This document shows, one piece after another, positions 1-5,917 of a DNA stretch of 12,637 nucleotides. How positions within the stretch are numbered: the stretch's first letter is position 1; every line of letters starts with the position of its first letter. This DNA comes from an uncultured Solirubrobacteraceae bacterium. Lineage in GTDB: Bacteria; Actinomycetota; Thermoleophilia; Solirubrobacterales; Solirubrobacteraceae. A program made the translations under genes and the position numbers. The notes beneath the pieces are model-generated. The model saw nothing but the letters and a program-made list of their open reading frames with translations. It was not told the origin of the DNA and ran no database searches. The stretch is from NCBI GenBank assembly GCA_955652345.1, contig CATPBV010000029.1, positions 1 through 12,637 of the forward strand, in the 5' to 3' direction.

Positions 1-245
1 GGGATGAGGACCAGCGTCACCACGATCAGGCCGACGATGATCAGTAGGCCCCCTGCGAGATCGACGTCGGAGATGCTGTCCCACGGGAGCCTGCTTGCTA
101 CGTTTTCGCCAGCCTCGCGTCGCCATGCCCACCGATGTCTCATGCCGCGGGTCAGCCAGCGCCGCCTGACTCGCCACTGCACGCCGTCCGGCGTGGATAC
201 GCGCTGACCACGAAACGCGTTGCGCAGGCCTCCGGAGTGTGCCAA
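1..245 (-). CDS. Partial membrane protein, N-terminal part (C-terminus off the left edge)
   Basis: An open minus-strand frame runs from a TTG codon at 245 to the window edge, 81 codons without a stop; the in-frame stop upstream lies near 293. The product starts with a polar, Arg/Trp-rich segment (residues ~15-43, including TPDGVQWRVRRRWLTRG), then a short acidic linker (WDSISDVDLAGG). A strongly hydrophobic stretch (LLIIVGLIVVTLVLI) continues off the edge. This is the layout of a membrane protein with a basic cytoplasmic head. Third positions are mostly G or C, as in the neighbours. A GGGGA stretch lies about six bases upstream of the TTG, and no ATG or GTG is available nearby, so TTG is the chosen start. 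The gene follows the beta-propeller gene on the same strand with about 54 bases between them, so they may be co-transcribed. I do not recognise the function. Confidence 0.6.
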   Translation of the reverse strand, partial: MAHSGGLRNAFRGQRVSTPDGVQWRVRRRWLTRGMRHRWAWRREAGENVASRLPWDSISDVDLAGGLLIIVGLIVVTLVLI

Positions 246-299
246 TGGATTCCCCGAGCCTCGAATGCGTACGGCGTCGATCCCCGCGGGTGCGCCGGC

Positions 300-1271
300 T
301 CAGTGGCCCGCGGCGGGTAGCGCCTGCCAGTCCAGATTCTGCGCGTGGCCGGGAAGCTGGGCCGCCGTCCGCACGTGGGAGCCGTCGACATTCATGATCT
401 TCAGCTGCGCAGGATGGGAGAAGACCAAGCTGATGAACGCGACGTAGCGCCCACTGGGCGAGTACACCGGGTGGGGGCTGAGGTCGTTTCGCAGCGTCGC
501 CAGTCGCCGAGCCCCGCGTCCATCGATCCCGATGCTGTAGATCGTGGCGTCCTGCGGGTCGTAGAAGACGATCCGCTTGCCGTCGGGCGAGAAGTCCGGA
601 TTGACACCGCGGTGAAGCCTCAGTGCGCGCCCTCCGCGAGTGAGCACATACACCGCGTTGCTCTCGACGAACGCGATGCGGCCGGTGGAGGACATGACCG
701 GCTGCGCAACGTTGTGCCTGGCGCCCACCAATCCGGCGATCCGGATCTGGCGCAGCCCGCTGCCGTCGACACCGATCCGGTACAGATCTGCACGACCCGT
801 GGCTGCGTCTACACCCACGACCATGAGATGAGCGCCGTCCCTCGCCCACGAGGGGTCGAGCAGCTGCGTCAGCCCAGCAGGGATCGGAACCACGCGGCGG
901 CGCGGGCGGGCGAGCGCAGTGACGACTACCTGCGCTTGGGGTGGATAGATGTCGCCGAGCTGGTAACCGGTGTCCGGTCCCGAGAGAAACGTCAGCTGGT
1001 CGCCGCGCGGGGACCAACGCGGGAACGCGTTGAAGGCGTCGCTCGGTCGCGAGATCGTCTGTCGCCGGCCGTTCACCGGATTCAGGCTGAACACGGTGCC
1101 AACCGGACCGGGGCACATGGCCGTGCAGCCGAAGAGATCGTTGTTGTCGAACGCGAACCTTCCGTCGAGCCCACGGAAAGCTCCCCACGCGATGGCCGGG
1201 CAGGCGAACGTCGTCATCACGAGCCCGAGCAGCAGCGTGCTCGCTCGACGGGGGACGGCTCTGTGAATCAT
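300..1271 (-). CDS. Exported TolB-like (PD40) beta-propeller protein
   Basis: The 323-residue product starts with a basic n-region and hydrophobic core (MIHRAVPRRASTLLLGLVM) and a plausible signal-peptidase site near AIAWGA (residues ~26-31), so secretion is expected. The rest holds repeated blades of the PD40/WD40-like type: PRWSPRGDQLTFLSG, PSWARDGAHLMVVG, PVMSSTGRIAFVE, PDFSPDGKRIVFYD and PVYSPSGRYVAFIS, each with the P-x-(W/F/Y)-S-x-x-G pattern. Such proteins resemble the C-terminal propeller of TolB and usually serve as protein- or ligand-binding scaffolds; no catalytic residues are evident. The ATG at 1271 has a purine-rich AGAGGCGAG about five bases upstream. The gene is divergent from rph. 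There is no TolB N-terminal domain and no Tol-Pal neighbour, so a true TolB role is not supported. Confidence 0.85.
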   Translation of the reverse strand: MIHRAVPRRASTLLLGLVMTTFACPAIAWGAFRGLDGRFAFDNNDLFGCTAMCPGPVGTVFSLNPVNGRRQTISRPSDAFNAFPRWSPRGDQLTFLSGPDTGYQLGDIYPPQAQVVVTALARPRRRVVPIPAGLTQLLDPSWARDGAHLMVVGVDAATGRADLYRIGVDGSGLRQIRIAGLVGARHNVAQPVMSSTGRIAFVESNAVYVLTRGGRALRLHRGVNPDFSPDGKRIVFYDPQDATIYSIGIDGRGARRLATLRNDLSPHPVYSPSGRYVAFISLVFSHPAQLKIMNVDGSHVRTAAQLPGHAQNLDWQALPAAGH

Positions 1272-1400
1272 GGCTCTCGCCTCTTATCGGTCCGGCGTCA
1301 TCGATCTTGAACCGGGCACGGCGCCATGAGCAGCACGCCGACTCAGTGGCCGGCGGGCCGCCTCGTCCGAGCCTCTGGCACCATCCGCGGGGTGACAGAC

Positions 1401-2144
1401 ATGAACGTGGCGGCTTTGCAACGCAGCTACGGCCGGGCGGCCGACGCGCTTCGCCCGACGATGATCGAGCCCGGGTTCGTGCGAACCGCGACCGGTTCGG
1501 CGCTGATCTCGATGGGGGAGACCCGCGTTATCTGCACCGCCTCGGCGCAGGAGGGAGTGCCTCGCTGGCTTGCGGGCTCGGGCCGTGGCTGGGTGACGGC
1601 CGAGTACGGCATGCTGCCCGCGTCCACCGGCGAGCGCAAGCAGCGCGACATAAGCAAGGGACGTGCGGACGGGCGCACGGTGGAGATCCAGCGACTGATC
1701 GGCCGCTCGCTGCGCGGCGTGATCGATTTCGCTGCCCTCGGCGAGCGCACCATCTACGTCGACTGTGACGTGCTGCAAGCCGACGGGGGGACCCGCTGTG
1801 CCTCGATCACCGGTGGCCTCGTGGCGCTACGGCTCGCGTGTGAGCGCCTGATCGCGGAAGGCCGGCTCGAGCGCAGCCCCCTGACCGGCGGCGTCGCGGC
1901 GATCTCGTGCGGGATCGTCGGCGGCGTGCCGCTCCTGGATCTCGACTACGTCGAGGACTCCGCGGCCGAGGTCGACGCGAACGTCGTGATGACCGCGGAG
2001 GGAGGCCTGGTGGAGGTGCAAGCCACCGCGGAGCGCACCCCGCTCTCTCGAGCGCATCTCGACGATCTGCTCGCGCTCGCCGCCGGAGGCATCGAGGCGC
2101 TGCGCGTCTTCCAGGATGAGGCGGTGACCGGGGCCGCGGGGTGA
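1401..2144 (+). CDS. rph: Ribonuclease PH
   Basis: RNase PH is a phosphorolytic 3'-5' exoribonuclease that trims tRNA 3' ends. The product carries the family's hallmark blocks: the N-terminal GRAADALRP, GWVTAEYGMLP followed by TGERKQRDISKGRADGRT, then DCDVLQADGGTRCASITGG (residues ~121-137), whose GGTR corresponds to the phosphate-binding GTR. D180 and D186 in LLDLDYVEDSAAEVDANVV match the catalytic Asp pair (D178/D184 in E. coli numbering, as I recall it). From the ATG at 1401 the protein has 247 residues, close to the family's usual length, and GGGGTG lies just upstream. The frame is open back to an ATG at 1326, but those residues look unlike the family and have no ribosome binding site; GTG 1392 is also possible. 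It heads a cluster with rdgB nine bases downstream, a common bacterial pairing. Confidence 0.96.
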   Translation: MNVAALQRSYGRAADALRPTMIEPGFVRTATGSALISMGETRVICTASAQEGVPRWLAGSGRGWVTAEYGMLPASTGERKQRDISKGRADGRTVEIQRLIGRSLRGVIDFAALGERTIYVDCDVLQADGGTRCASITGGLVALRLACERLIAEGRLERSPLTGGVAAISCGIVGGVPLLDLDYVEDSAAEVDANVVMTAEGGLVEVQATAERTPLSRAHLDDLLALAAGGIEALRVFQDEAVTGAAG

Positions 2145-2153
2145 CGTGCGCCG

Positions 2154-2738
2154 ATGGTGGCGTCCTCGCTCGTGCTCGCCACCCGCAACCCCCACAAGCT
2201 GCGCGAGTTCGCGCGCCTGCTCGACCCCGCCGGAATCGCGGTGCAGCCGCTCCCAGCCGATGTCTCGCTGCCGCCGGAGGACGGCTCCACGTTCGCGGAC
2301 AACGCGCTGCTCAAGGCACGTGCCGCCGCCGTCGCGACTGCCGCACCGGCGATCGCCGACGACTCGGGGATCGAGGCGCGGGCCCTCGGCGGTGCCCCGG
2401 GCGTGCGCTCGGCGCGCTACGCCGGAGCCGCCGCGACCGACGCTCAGAACCTCGACAAGCTGCTCCGCGAGGCGCCGGCCGGCAGCGCGCTCAGGTACGT
2501 GTGCGCACTCGCGTACGTCGACCCTGCGGTGCCGATCGAGCGCGTCTTCTCCGGACACTGCGAGGGGACGCTCGCATCGCGGCCTCGTGGCGCCGGCGGT
2601 TTCGGGTACGACCCCGCGTTCGTGCCCGATGAGGGCGCCGACGGGCAGACCATGGCCGAGCTCGACGACGCCGAGAAGGACGCGATCAGCCACCGGGGCC
2701 GTGCGGCGCGGGCTCTGATCGCGTGGCTCGCCGGATGA
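2154..2738 (+). CDS. rdgB: Non-canonical purine NTP pyrophosphatase (RdgB/HAM1 family)
   Basis: The enzyme hydrolyses ITP, dITP and XTP to monophosphates plus pyrophosphate, keeping deaminated purines out of DNA and RNA. The 194-residue product matches the HAM1 family along its length: ATRNPHKLREF at the N-terminus (residues 9-19; the N-x-x-K-x-x-E triphosphate-binding motif), TFADNALLKA at 46-55, ADDSG at 68-72 followed by GGAPGVRSARYAG (catalytic Asp region, D69/D70), GGFGYDPAF at 148-156, and SHRGRA at 179-184 (base recognition). The ATG at 2154 comes nine bases after the rph stop, so the pair is probably co-transcribed. The CDF transporter follows almost at once. Nothing is truncated. Function is assigned with high confidence by motif recognition. 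Confidence 0.96.
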   Translation: MVASSLVLATRNPHKLREFARLLDPAGIAVQPLPADVSLPPEDGSTFADNALLKARAAAVATAAPAIADDSGIEARALGGAPGVRSARYAGAAATDAQNLDKLLREAPAGSALRYVCALAYVDPAVPIERVFSGHCEGTLASRPRGAGGFGYDPAFVPDEGADGQTMAELDDAEKDAISHRGRAARALIAWLAG

Positions 2739-2751
2739 GGTGGCTGGCCGA

Positions 2752-3735
2752 ATGAGCTCGGCAACCGCCGGCGGCCAGCACGGCGTCGATGCGACGAGCG
2801 GGGCAGGCGGCGTCGAGTCCGGCTCGGTCCGCAAGGTGCGAACCGCCGCATTGTCGGTCTTCTCGAACTCGGCCCTGATCCTCCTCAAGGTGATCGCCGG
2901 GACGCTGACCGGCTCCATCGCGATCCTGACCGAAGCGGTCCACTCGAGCATCGACCTGGTCGCCTCGATAGTGGCGCTGGTCTCGGTGCGCAAGGCGGGC
3001 GAGCCTGCCGACGAGACGCATCGCTACGGGCACGAGAAGATCGAGAACCTGTCGGCCGCGATCGAGGGGATCCTGATCCTGGTTGGCTCGGCGGCGATCG
3101 CGTTCGAGGCGATCCGACACCTTGTGGGACACGGGCGCGTGCGGATCGTCGGGCTGGGGATTGCGGTCGCAGGGGTTTCGGTCGTCGTCAACGTGGTCGT
3201 GTCCGCGGTGATCGCGAGGAACGCGAAGCGGACCGATTCGCCCGCGCTCGCCGCTGACGCCGCGCATCTGCGCACCGACGCGCTGACCTCAGGCGCCGTG
3301 GTCGTGGGCCTCTCGCTCGTCGCGTTGACGGGAGCGCAGTGGATCGACCCGGTCATCGCACTTGCGATCGCCGGCGCGATCGTGTTCACAGGCGTGCGGC
3401 TGCTCGCGGGCTCCGGGCGAGTCCTGGTAGACGAAGCGCTTCCGATCGAGGAGGTGGCGGCGATCCGAAGCGCCGTCGAGGAGTTCGGACCGCGTGGGGT
3501 CGTCGGCTATCACGAGTTGCGTACTCGGCGGGCGGGGTCCCGCCGCTACGTCGATCTTCACGTCCAGTTCCGCGCCGGAACTTCGCTGGAGGGGGCACAC
3601 CGCGTTGCGCACGAGCTCCAGGACACGATCGGCGCTCGCCTGCGGGAGGCGGACGTCCTGATCCACCTCGAGCCGGAGGACCGCGTTCGCCCCGGTCAGG
3701 AGATCGGGCCCGGAGCGCCCGGCGACCGCTCGTGA
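2752..3735 (+). CDS. Cation diffusion facilitator (CDF) family efflux transporter, zinc-type site
   Basis: This is a proton-coupled divalent cation exporter of the inner membrane. The ~327-residue product has a Gly/Ala-rich cytoplasmic N-terminus, about six hydrophobic segments (roughly residues 30-200) and a soluble C-terminal domain (VDEALPIEEV onward, ending near VLIHLEPEDR) of the ferredoxin-like CDF type. The transport site is visible as H64-x-x-x-D68 (TEAVHSSIDLVAS) in helix 2 and H172-x-x-x-D176 (ADAAHLRTDALTS) in helix 5; the HD-HD combination is typical of zinc-preferring members. HRYGHEKIE, conserved in CDFs between helices 2 and 3, is present. ATG 2752 is chosen because AGGTGG lies eight bases upstream; in-frame GTG 2740, directly after the rdgB stop, would add four residues. 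It likely shares the rph-rdgB transcript. Metal preference is inferred. Confidence 0.92.
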   Translation: MSSATAGGQHGVDATSGAGGVESGSVRKVRTAALSVFSNSALILLKVIAGTLTGSIAILTEAVHSSIDLVASIVALVSVRKAGEPADETHRYGHEKIENLSAAIEGILILVGSAAIAFEAIRHLVGHGRVRIVGLGIAVAGVSVVVNVVVSAVIARNAKRTDSPALAADAAHLRTDALTSGAVVVGLSLVALTGAQWIDPVIALAIAGAIVFTGVRLLAGSGRVLVDEALPIEEVAAIRSAVEEFGPRGVVGYHELRTRRAGSRRYVDLHVQFRAGTSLEGAHRVAHELQDTIGARLREADVLIHLEPEDRVRPGQEIGPGAPGDRS

Positions 3736-3744
3736 CTCGAGGCC

Positions 3745-3885
3745 CTAGACCAAGTTGATTGCGGCCGATAACGCGACCGCGAACGTGACCGCCGCGTACC
3801 CGATGTACCCCTGCAGGACCAGGATCCCGGCAGCGATCAGGCACGCGAGAGCGGTTGCGACCCAGGCCATCCGGCCGACGTTCAC
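3745..3885 (-). CDS. Small two-helix membrane protein (46 residues)
   Basis: This short minus-strand gene starts at GTG 3885 (product MNVGRMAWVATALACLIAAG...) and stops at TAG 3745. Residues ~7-24 (AWVATALACLIAAGILVL) and ~31-46 (AAVTFAVALSAAINLV) are hydrophobic and are joined by QGYIGY, which suggests a helical hairpin in the membrane. About nine in ten codons end in G or C, as in the real genes here, which argues against a chance frame. ATG 3870 (residue 6) is an alternative start; GGCGAG lies 9-14 bases upstream of the GTG. Its stop is nine bases from the convergent CDF transporter stop. I do not recognise a named family, and no function can be given. Confidence 0.6.
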   Translation of the reverse strand: MNVGRMAWVATALACLIAAGILVLQGYIGYAAVTFAVALSAAINLV

Positions 3886-4171
3886 GGTCGTATTCTCGCC
3901 GGTCCGCCCCAAGTTGCGATCGCCGAGCCACGTATTGAGCGCTCAAGCTGGATCCGCGGGAGGAGACGGCCGCCCGCGATCGCCGGCCCCAGTTGGGTCC
4001 GGAGGCGCGGGATCAGGGGTATCTGTCGCGAAGAATTTCAGCAATTTCCGCATTTCCGGTCCCTATTTATGGGCAGTTGGTCCCATCGACAGGCAAGAAT
4101 TGACGCCGTTCAAGCGCGGCACGCCGTCATTACTGTCTGCGGGCGCTGTTAACGTCGATATCTCCCACATC
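3886..4171. promoter_or_regulatory. Gene-poor interval upstream of the HU gene with an AT-rich patch
   Basis: No convincing gene fills this interval. Around 4030-4070 the sequence becomes conspicuously AT-rich (aagaatttcagcaatttccg, then ccctatttat), unlike the GC-rich surroundings. A TTGACG hexamer sits at 4100-4105 and TACTGT, a TANNNT match, at 4131-4136, but they are 25 bases apart and so do not make a standard pair. The patch also contains CATAAATA on the minus strand. It probably holds the HU promoter and perhaps a divergent one, but I cannot fix either exactly. A 36-codon minus-strand frame (4053 to 3943) is discussed in the findings. Confidence 0.4.
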
Positions 4172-4180
4172 AGAAGGAGG
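4172..4180 (+). promoter_or_regulatory. Strong Shine-Dalgarno sequence for the HU gene
   Basis: AGAAGGAGG, a near-complete complement of the 16S rRNA 3' end, ends four bases before GTG 4185. It is the clearest ribosome binding site in the window and fixes the non-ATG start of the HU gene. It fits the high expression expected for an abundant nucleoid protein. Confidence 0.85.
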
Positions 4181-4184
4181 GCAA

Positions 4185-4457
4185 GTGACGAAGTCAGAGT
4201 TCGTCGATCAGGTAGCAGATCGCGCCGGGTTGAGCCGGAAGGACGCCCAGGAAGCGGTTGATGCGTTCCTGGACACCGTCGAGGCCGCGCTCAGGCGTGG
4301 TAGCGATGTCAGCTTCTCCGGCTTTGGCAAGTTCAGCGTCTCGAACCGGAGCGCGCGCGAGGGCCGCAACCCGGCCACCGGCGAAAGGATCCACATCGCG
4401 GCCTCGAGGGTCCCGAAGTTCACCGCGGGCGCTGGGCTCAAGAAGGCGGTCAAATAG
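4185..4457 (+). CDS. HU family nucleoid DNA-binding protein
   Basis: HU dimers bind and bend double-stranded DNA and compact the nucleoid. The 90-residue product is a full-length HU fold: helical N-terminus (TKSEFVDQVADRAGLSRKDAQEAVDAFLDTVEAALRRG), the SFSGFGKFSV beta region (residues 43-52), then the DNA-binding arm with REGRNPATGERI, in which P63 sits at the canonical intercalating position, and the C-terminal helix (VPKFTAGAGLKKAVK). It has no Lys/Ala-rich C-terminal tail such as mycobacterial HupB carries, so it is of the short bacterial type. Start GTG 4185 is fixed by the strong ribosome binding site directly upstream. pyrF lies 115 bases downstream on the same strand, but nothing shows they are functionally linked. 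HU rather than IHF is favoured because the gene stands alone and matches HU closely. Confidence 0.95.
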   Translation: MTKSEFVDQVADRAGLSRKDAQEAVDAFLDTVEAALRRGSDVSFSGFGKFSVSNRSAREGRNPATGERIHIAASRVPKFTAGAGLKKAVK

Positions 4458-4572
4458 ACCGAGTCCCGACTGCGATTGCGGATCCGCGCTGCGGTCGCGG
4501 GCAGCATCAGCCGTGACCGCGGCAGCGGCCGCAACGCCGTCCGTTCGCCACGAGCGCGCGGGCGCTGAGCCG

Positions 4573-5496
4573 GTGGGGTTCGGCGACCTCGTGGCCGCAC
4601 GCGTCGCGGCCCGCACCAGCCAGCTGGTGCTCGGCCTCGACCCCGATCCGGCGCGGCTGTGGCCGCGCGCGATCGAGCTGACCGATAAGCGCATGGATGC
4701 TTCCACGTCGCGCGCCGAGCGCGCGGCGCGGGCGATCGCGATCCACTGCGGGCTGGCGATCGAGGCGGCCGGCGAGCAATGCGTCGCGGTCAAGCTGCAG
4801 GTGGCCTGTTTCGAGCGCCTTGGCTCTCCTGGCTGGGGCGCTCTGGGCGAGGTCGCCGCTCGCGCCCGCGAAGCCGGCCTGCTGGTGATCGCCGATGCCA
4901 AGCGCGGCGACATCGACGTCTCCGCCGCCGCGTACGCGCAGGCATTCTTCGGCGAGACCGCGACCGAGTACGGCCCGGTGCCCGGCCTCGGCGCCGACGC
5001 GATGACGCTCAACCCGCTGCTCGGGCTCGATTCGCTCCGGCCGTTCGTCGACGCCGCGCGGGAGCGCGGAGGAGGTGTGTTCGTACTGGTGCGCACGTCC
5101 AACCCCGGCGCTCGCGATCTCCAGGAGCTCCCGCTCCGGCGAGGCGGCACCATCTCCGAAGCGCTCGCGACGATGGTTCACCAGCTAGGCGCGGACGGCG
5201 TTGGCGAGGCCGGTCTCTCCGACGTCGGGGCGGTGGTCGGGGCGACCGCGCCACAGCATCTTCAGACCCTGCGGGAGCTGATGCCGGGCGCAGTCTTCCT
5301 GCTGCCCGGGGTGGGCGCGCAGGGAGGACGAATTGAGGACCTTGGCGCCGCGTTCGCCCCAGGTCCGGCCGGCGGGCTGATCGCCGCTTCCCGCGCAGTC
5401 GTGCAGGCGCATGAGCGCAGCGGAGGGGACCCCGGCGCGGCGGCAGCCCGGGAGGCTGCCCGGCTCCGTGAGCTCGCGTGGCGTTTAGCCGCGTGA
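4573..5496 (+). CDS. pyrF: Orotidine 5'-phosphate decarboxylase (subfamily 2)
   Basis: PyrF converts OMP to UMP, the last step of de novo pyrimidine synthesis. From GTG 4573 the product has 307 residues: VLGLDPDP near the start (residues 19-26, substrate-binding Asp), AVKLQVACFE with K74, then DAKRGDI at 108-114, giving the K-D-K-D catalytic set (K74, D108, K110, D113). The C-terminal phosphate-binding GVGAQGG and ASRAVVQAHE segments follow. The DAKRGDI signature and the length, longer than the ~230-residue enterobacterial type, place it in subfamily 2, usual in actinobacteria. The frame is open upstream into the HU gene, but those residues are not family-like. GTG 4513 is a second possible start giving 327 residues; neither start has a strong ribosome binding site. 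No other pyrimidine gene is in the window. Confidence 0.93.
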   Translation: MGFGDLVAARVAARTSQLVLGLDPDPARLWPRAIELTDKRMDASTSRAERAARAIAIHCGLAIEAAGEQCVAVKLQVACFERLGSPGWGALGEVAARAREAGLLVIADAKRGDIDVSAAAYAQAFFGETATEYGPVPGLGADAMTLNPLLGLDSLRPFVDAARERGGGVFVLVRTSNPGARDLQELPLRRGGTISEALATMVHQLGADGVGEAGLSDVGAVVGATAPQHLQTLRELMPGAVFLLPGVGAQGGRIEDLGAAFAPGPAGGLIAASRAVVQAHERSGGDPGAAAAREAARLRELAWRLAA

Positions 5497-5538
5497 GCGA
5501 GACGCCAGGCCTGCCGGGTGAGCGGCTAGACGCCAGGC
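5493..5538. repeat. Short imperfect direct repeat after pyrF
   Basis: GTGAGCGAGACGCCAGGC (5493-5510) is followed by a second copy with three extra bases, GTGAGCG-GCT-AGACGCCAGGC (5518-5538), and a lone GTGAGCG near 5547. The first copy overlaps the pyrF stop codon. ACGCCA in the first copy can also pair with TGGCGT at 5479-5484 inside pyrF. It is too weak to call a terminator. It may be a chance or recent local duplication. Confidence 0.45.
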
Positions 5539-5577
5539 GTATCCCCGTGAGCGTCAGATCCAGTCATCGCCCGTCTG

Positions 5578-5583
5578 TATGAT
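5578..5583 (+). promoter_or_regulatory. TATGAT -10-like element just before the LysM gene
   Basis: TATGAT differs from the consensus TATAAT by one base and ends nine bases before ATG 5593. Transcription starting six to eight bases after it would give an RNA with almost no leader. No Shine-Dalgarno is visible before this ATG, which agrees with leaderless initiation, common in actinobacteria. I see no good -35. This would be the promoter of the LysM / carboxypeptidase / kinase cluster. Confidence 0.45.
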
Positions 5584-5592
5584 CGCGCTGCC

Positions 5593-5904
5593 ATGGGCGC
5601 TAGGAATCCGGCGCGCTACCTGGCTCCGATCGCGCTCATAGCGACGATCTCCGCTACCTACCTGATCGTGCACCGGGGCCTTACTGCGAAGCAGTCGACG
5701 ACGCCTTCGCCGACTACCTCGGTGGCACGCCCGAGCACATCCCACAAGCTCAGCCGAGCGCGGTTCTACGTCGTTCGGCCTGGAGATAGCCTGTCCGTGA
5801 TTGCGGCCAGGGCCGGAGAATCTCTGTCCACGCTGCAGTCGCTGAATCCGGGCGTCAACCCGAACGCGCTGCAGGTCGGCCAGCGGCTGACGCTGCGCAG
5901 ATGA
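5593..5904 (+). CDS. Membrane-anchored LysM domain protein
   Basis: LysM domains bind the N-acetylglucosamine-containing glycan of peptidoglycan. The 103-residue product has a hydrophobic N-terminal helix (residues ~9-27, YLAPIALIATISATYLIV), which is a membrane anchor or uncleaved signal. A Ser/Thr/Pro-rich linker follows (~34-54), then one LysM domain from residue 58 to the end (FYVVRPGDSLSVIAAR ... LNPGVNPNALQVGQRLTL), with the typical VxPGDSLxxIA opening and LQVGQxLxL close. It has no catalytic domain, so it likely localises or tethers something at the wall. The stop is 13 bases before the D,D-carboxypeptidase start, so the two are probably co-transcribed and work in the same wall compartment. 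The partner is unknown. Confidence 0.88.
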   Translation: MGARNPARYLAPIALIATISATYLIVHRGLTAKQSTTPSPTTSVARPSTSHKLSRARFYVVRPGDSLSVIAARAGESLSTLQSLNPGVNPNALQVGQRLTLRR

Positions 5905-5917
5905 GGTGAGGTAGACA

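Noticed and set aside
345..1310. Plus-strand open frame opposite the beta-propeller gene
   Set aside because: The minus strand has a signal peptide and regular propeller blades; the plus-strand product has none of these.
1326..1400. Upstream ATG that would add 25 residues to RNase PH
   Set aside because: The added residues do not resemble the family, there is no ribosome binding site at 1326, and the start at 1401 gives the normal length with a GGGGTG upstream.
1827..2993. Long minus-strand open frame (388 codons) opposite rph, rdgB and the CDF gene
   Set aside because: Its product is Arg/Gly-rich low-complexity sequence with no family features; the plus strand carries clear conserved enzymes. 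In GC-rich DNA such antisense frames are expected.
4100..4136. TTGACG / TACTGT as the HU promoter
   Set aside because: The two hexamers are 25 bases apart, too far for a standard promoter; kept only as part of the interval description.
4258..4572. Upstream extension of the pyrF frame through the HU gene
   Set aside because: It overlaps a well-supported HU gene in another frame and its sequence is Ser/Arg-rich shadow; family similarity begins only near 4573.
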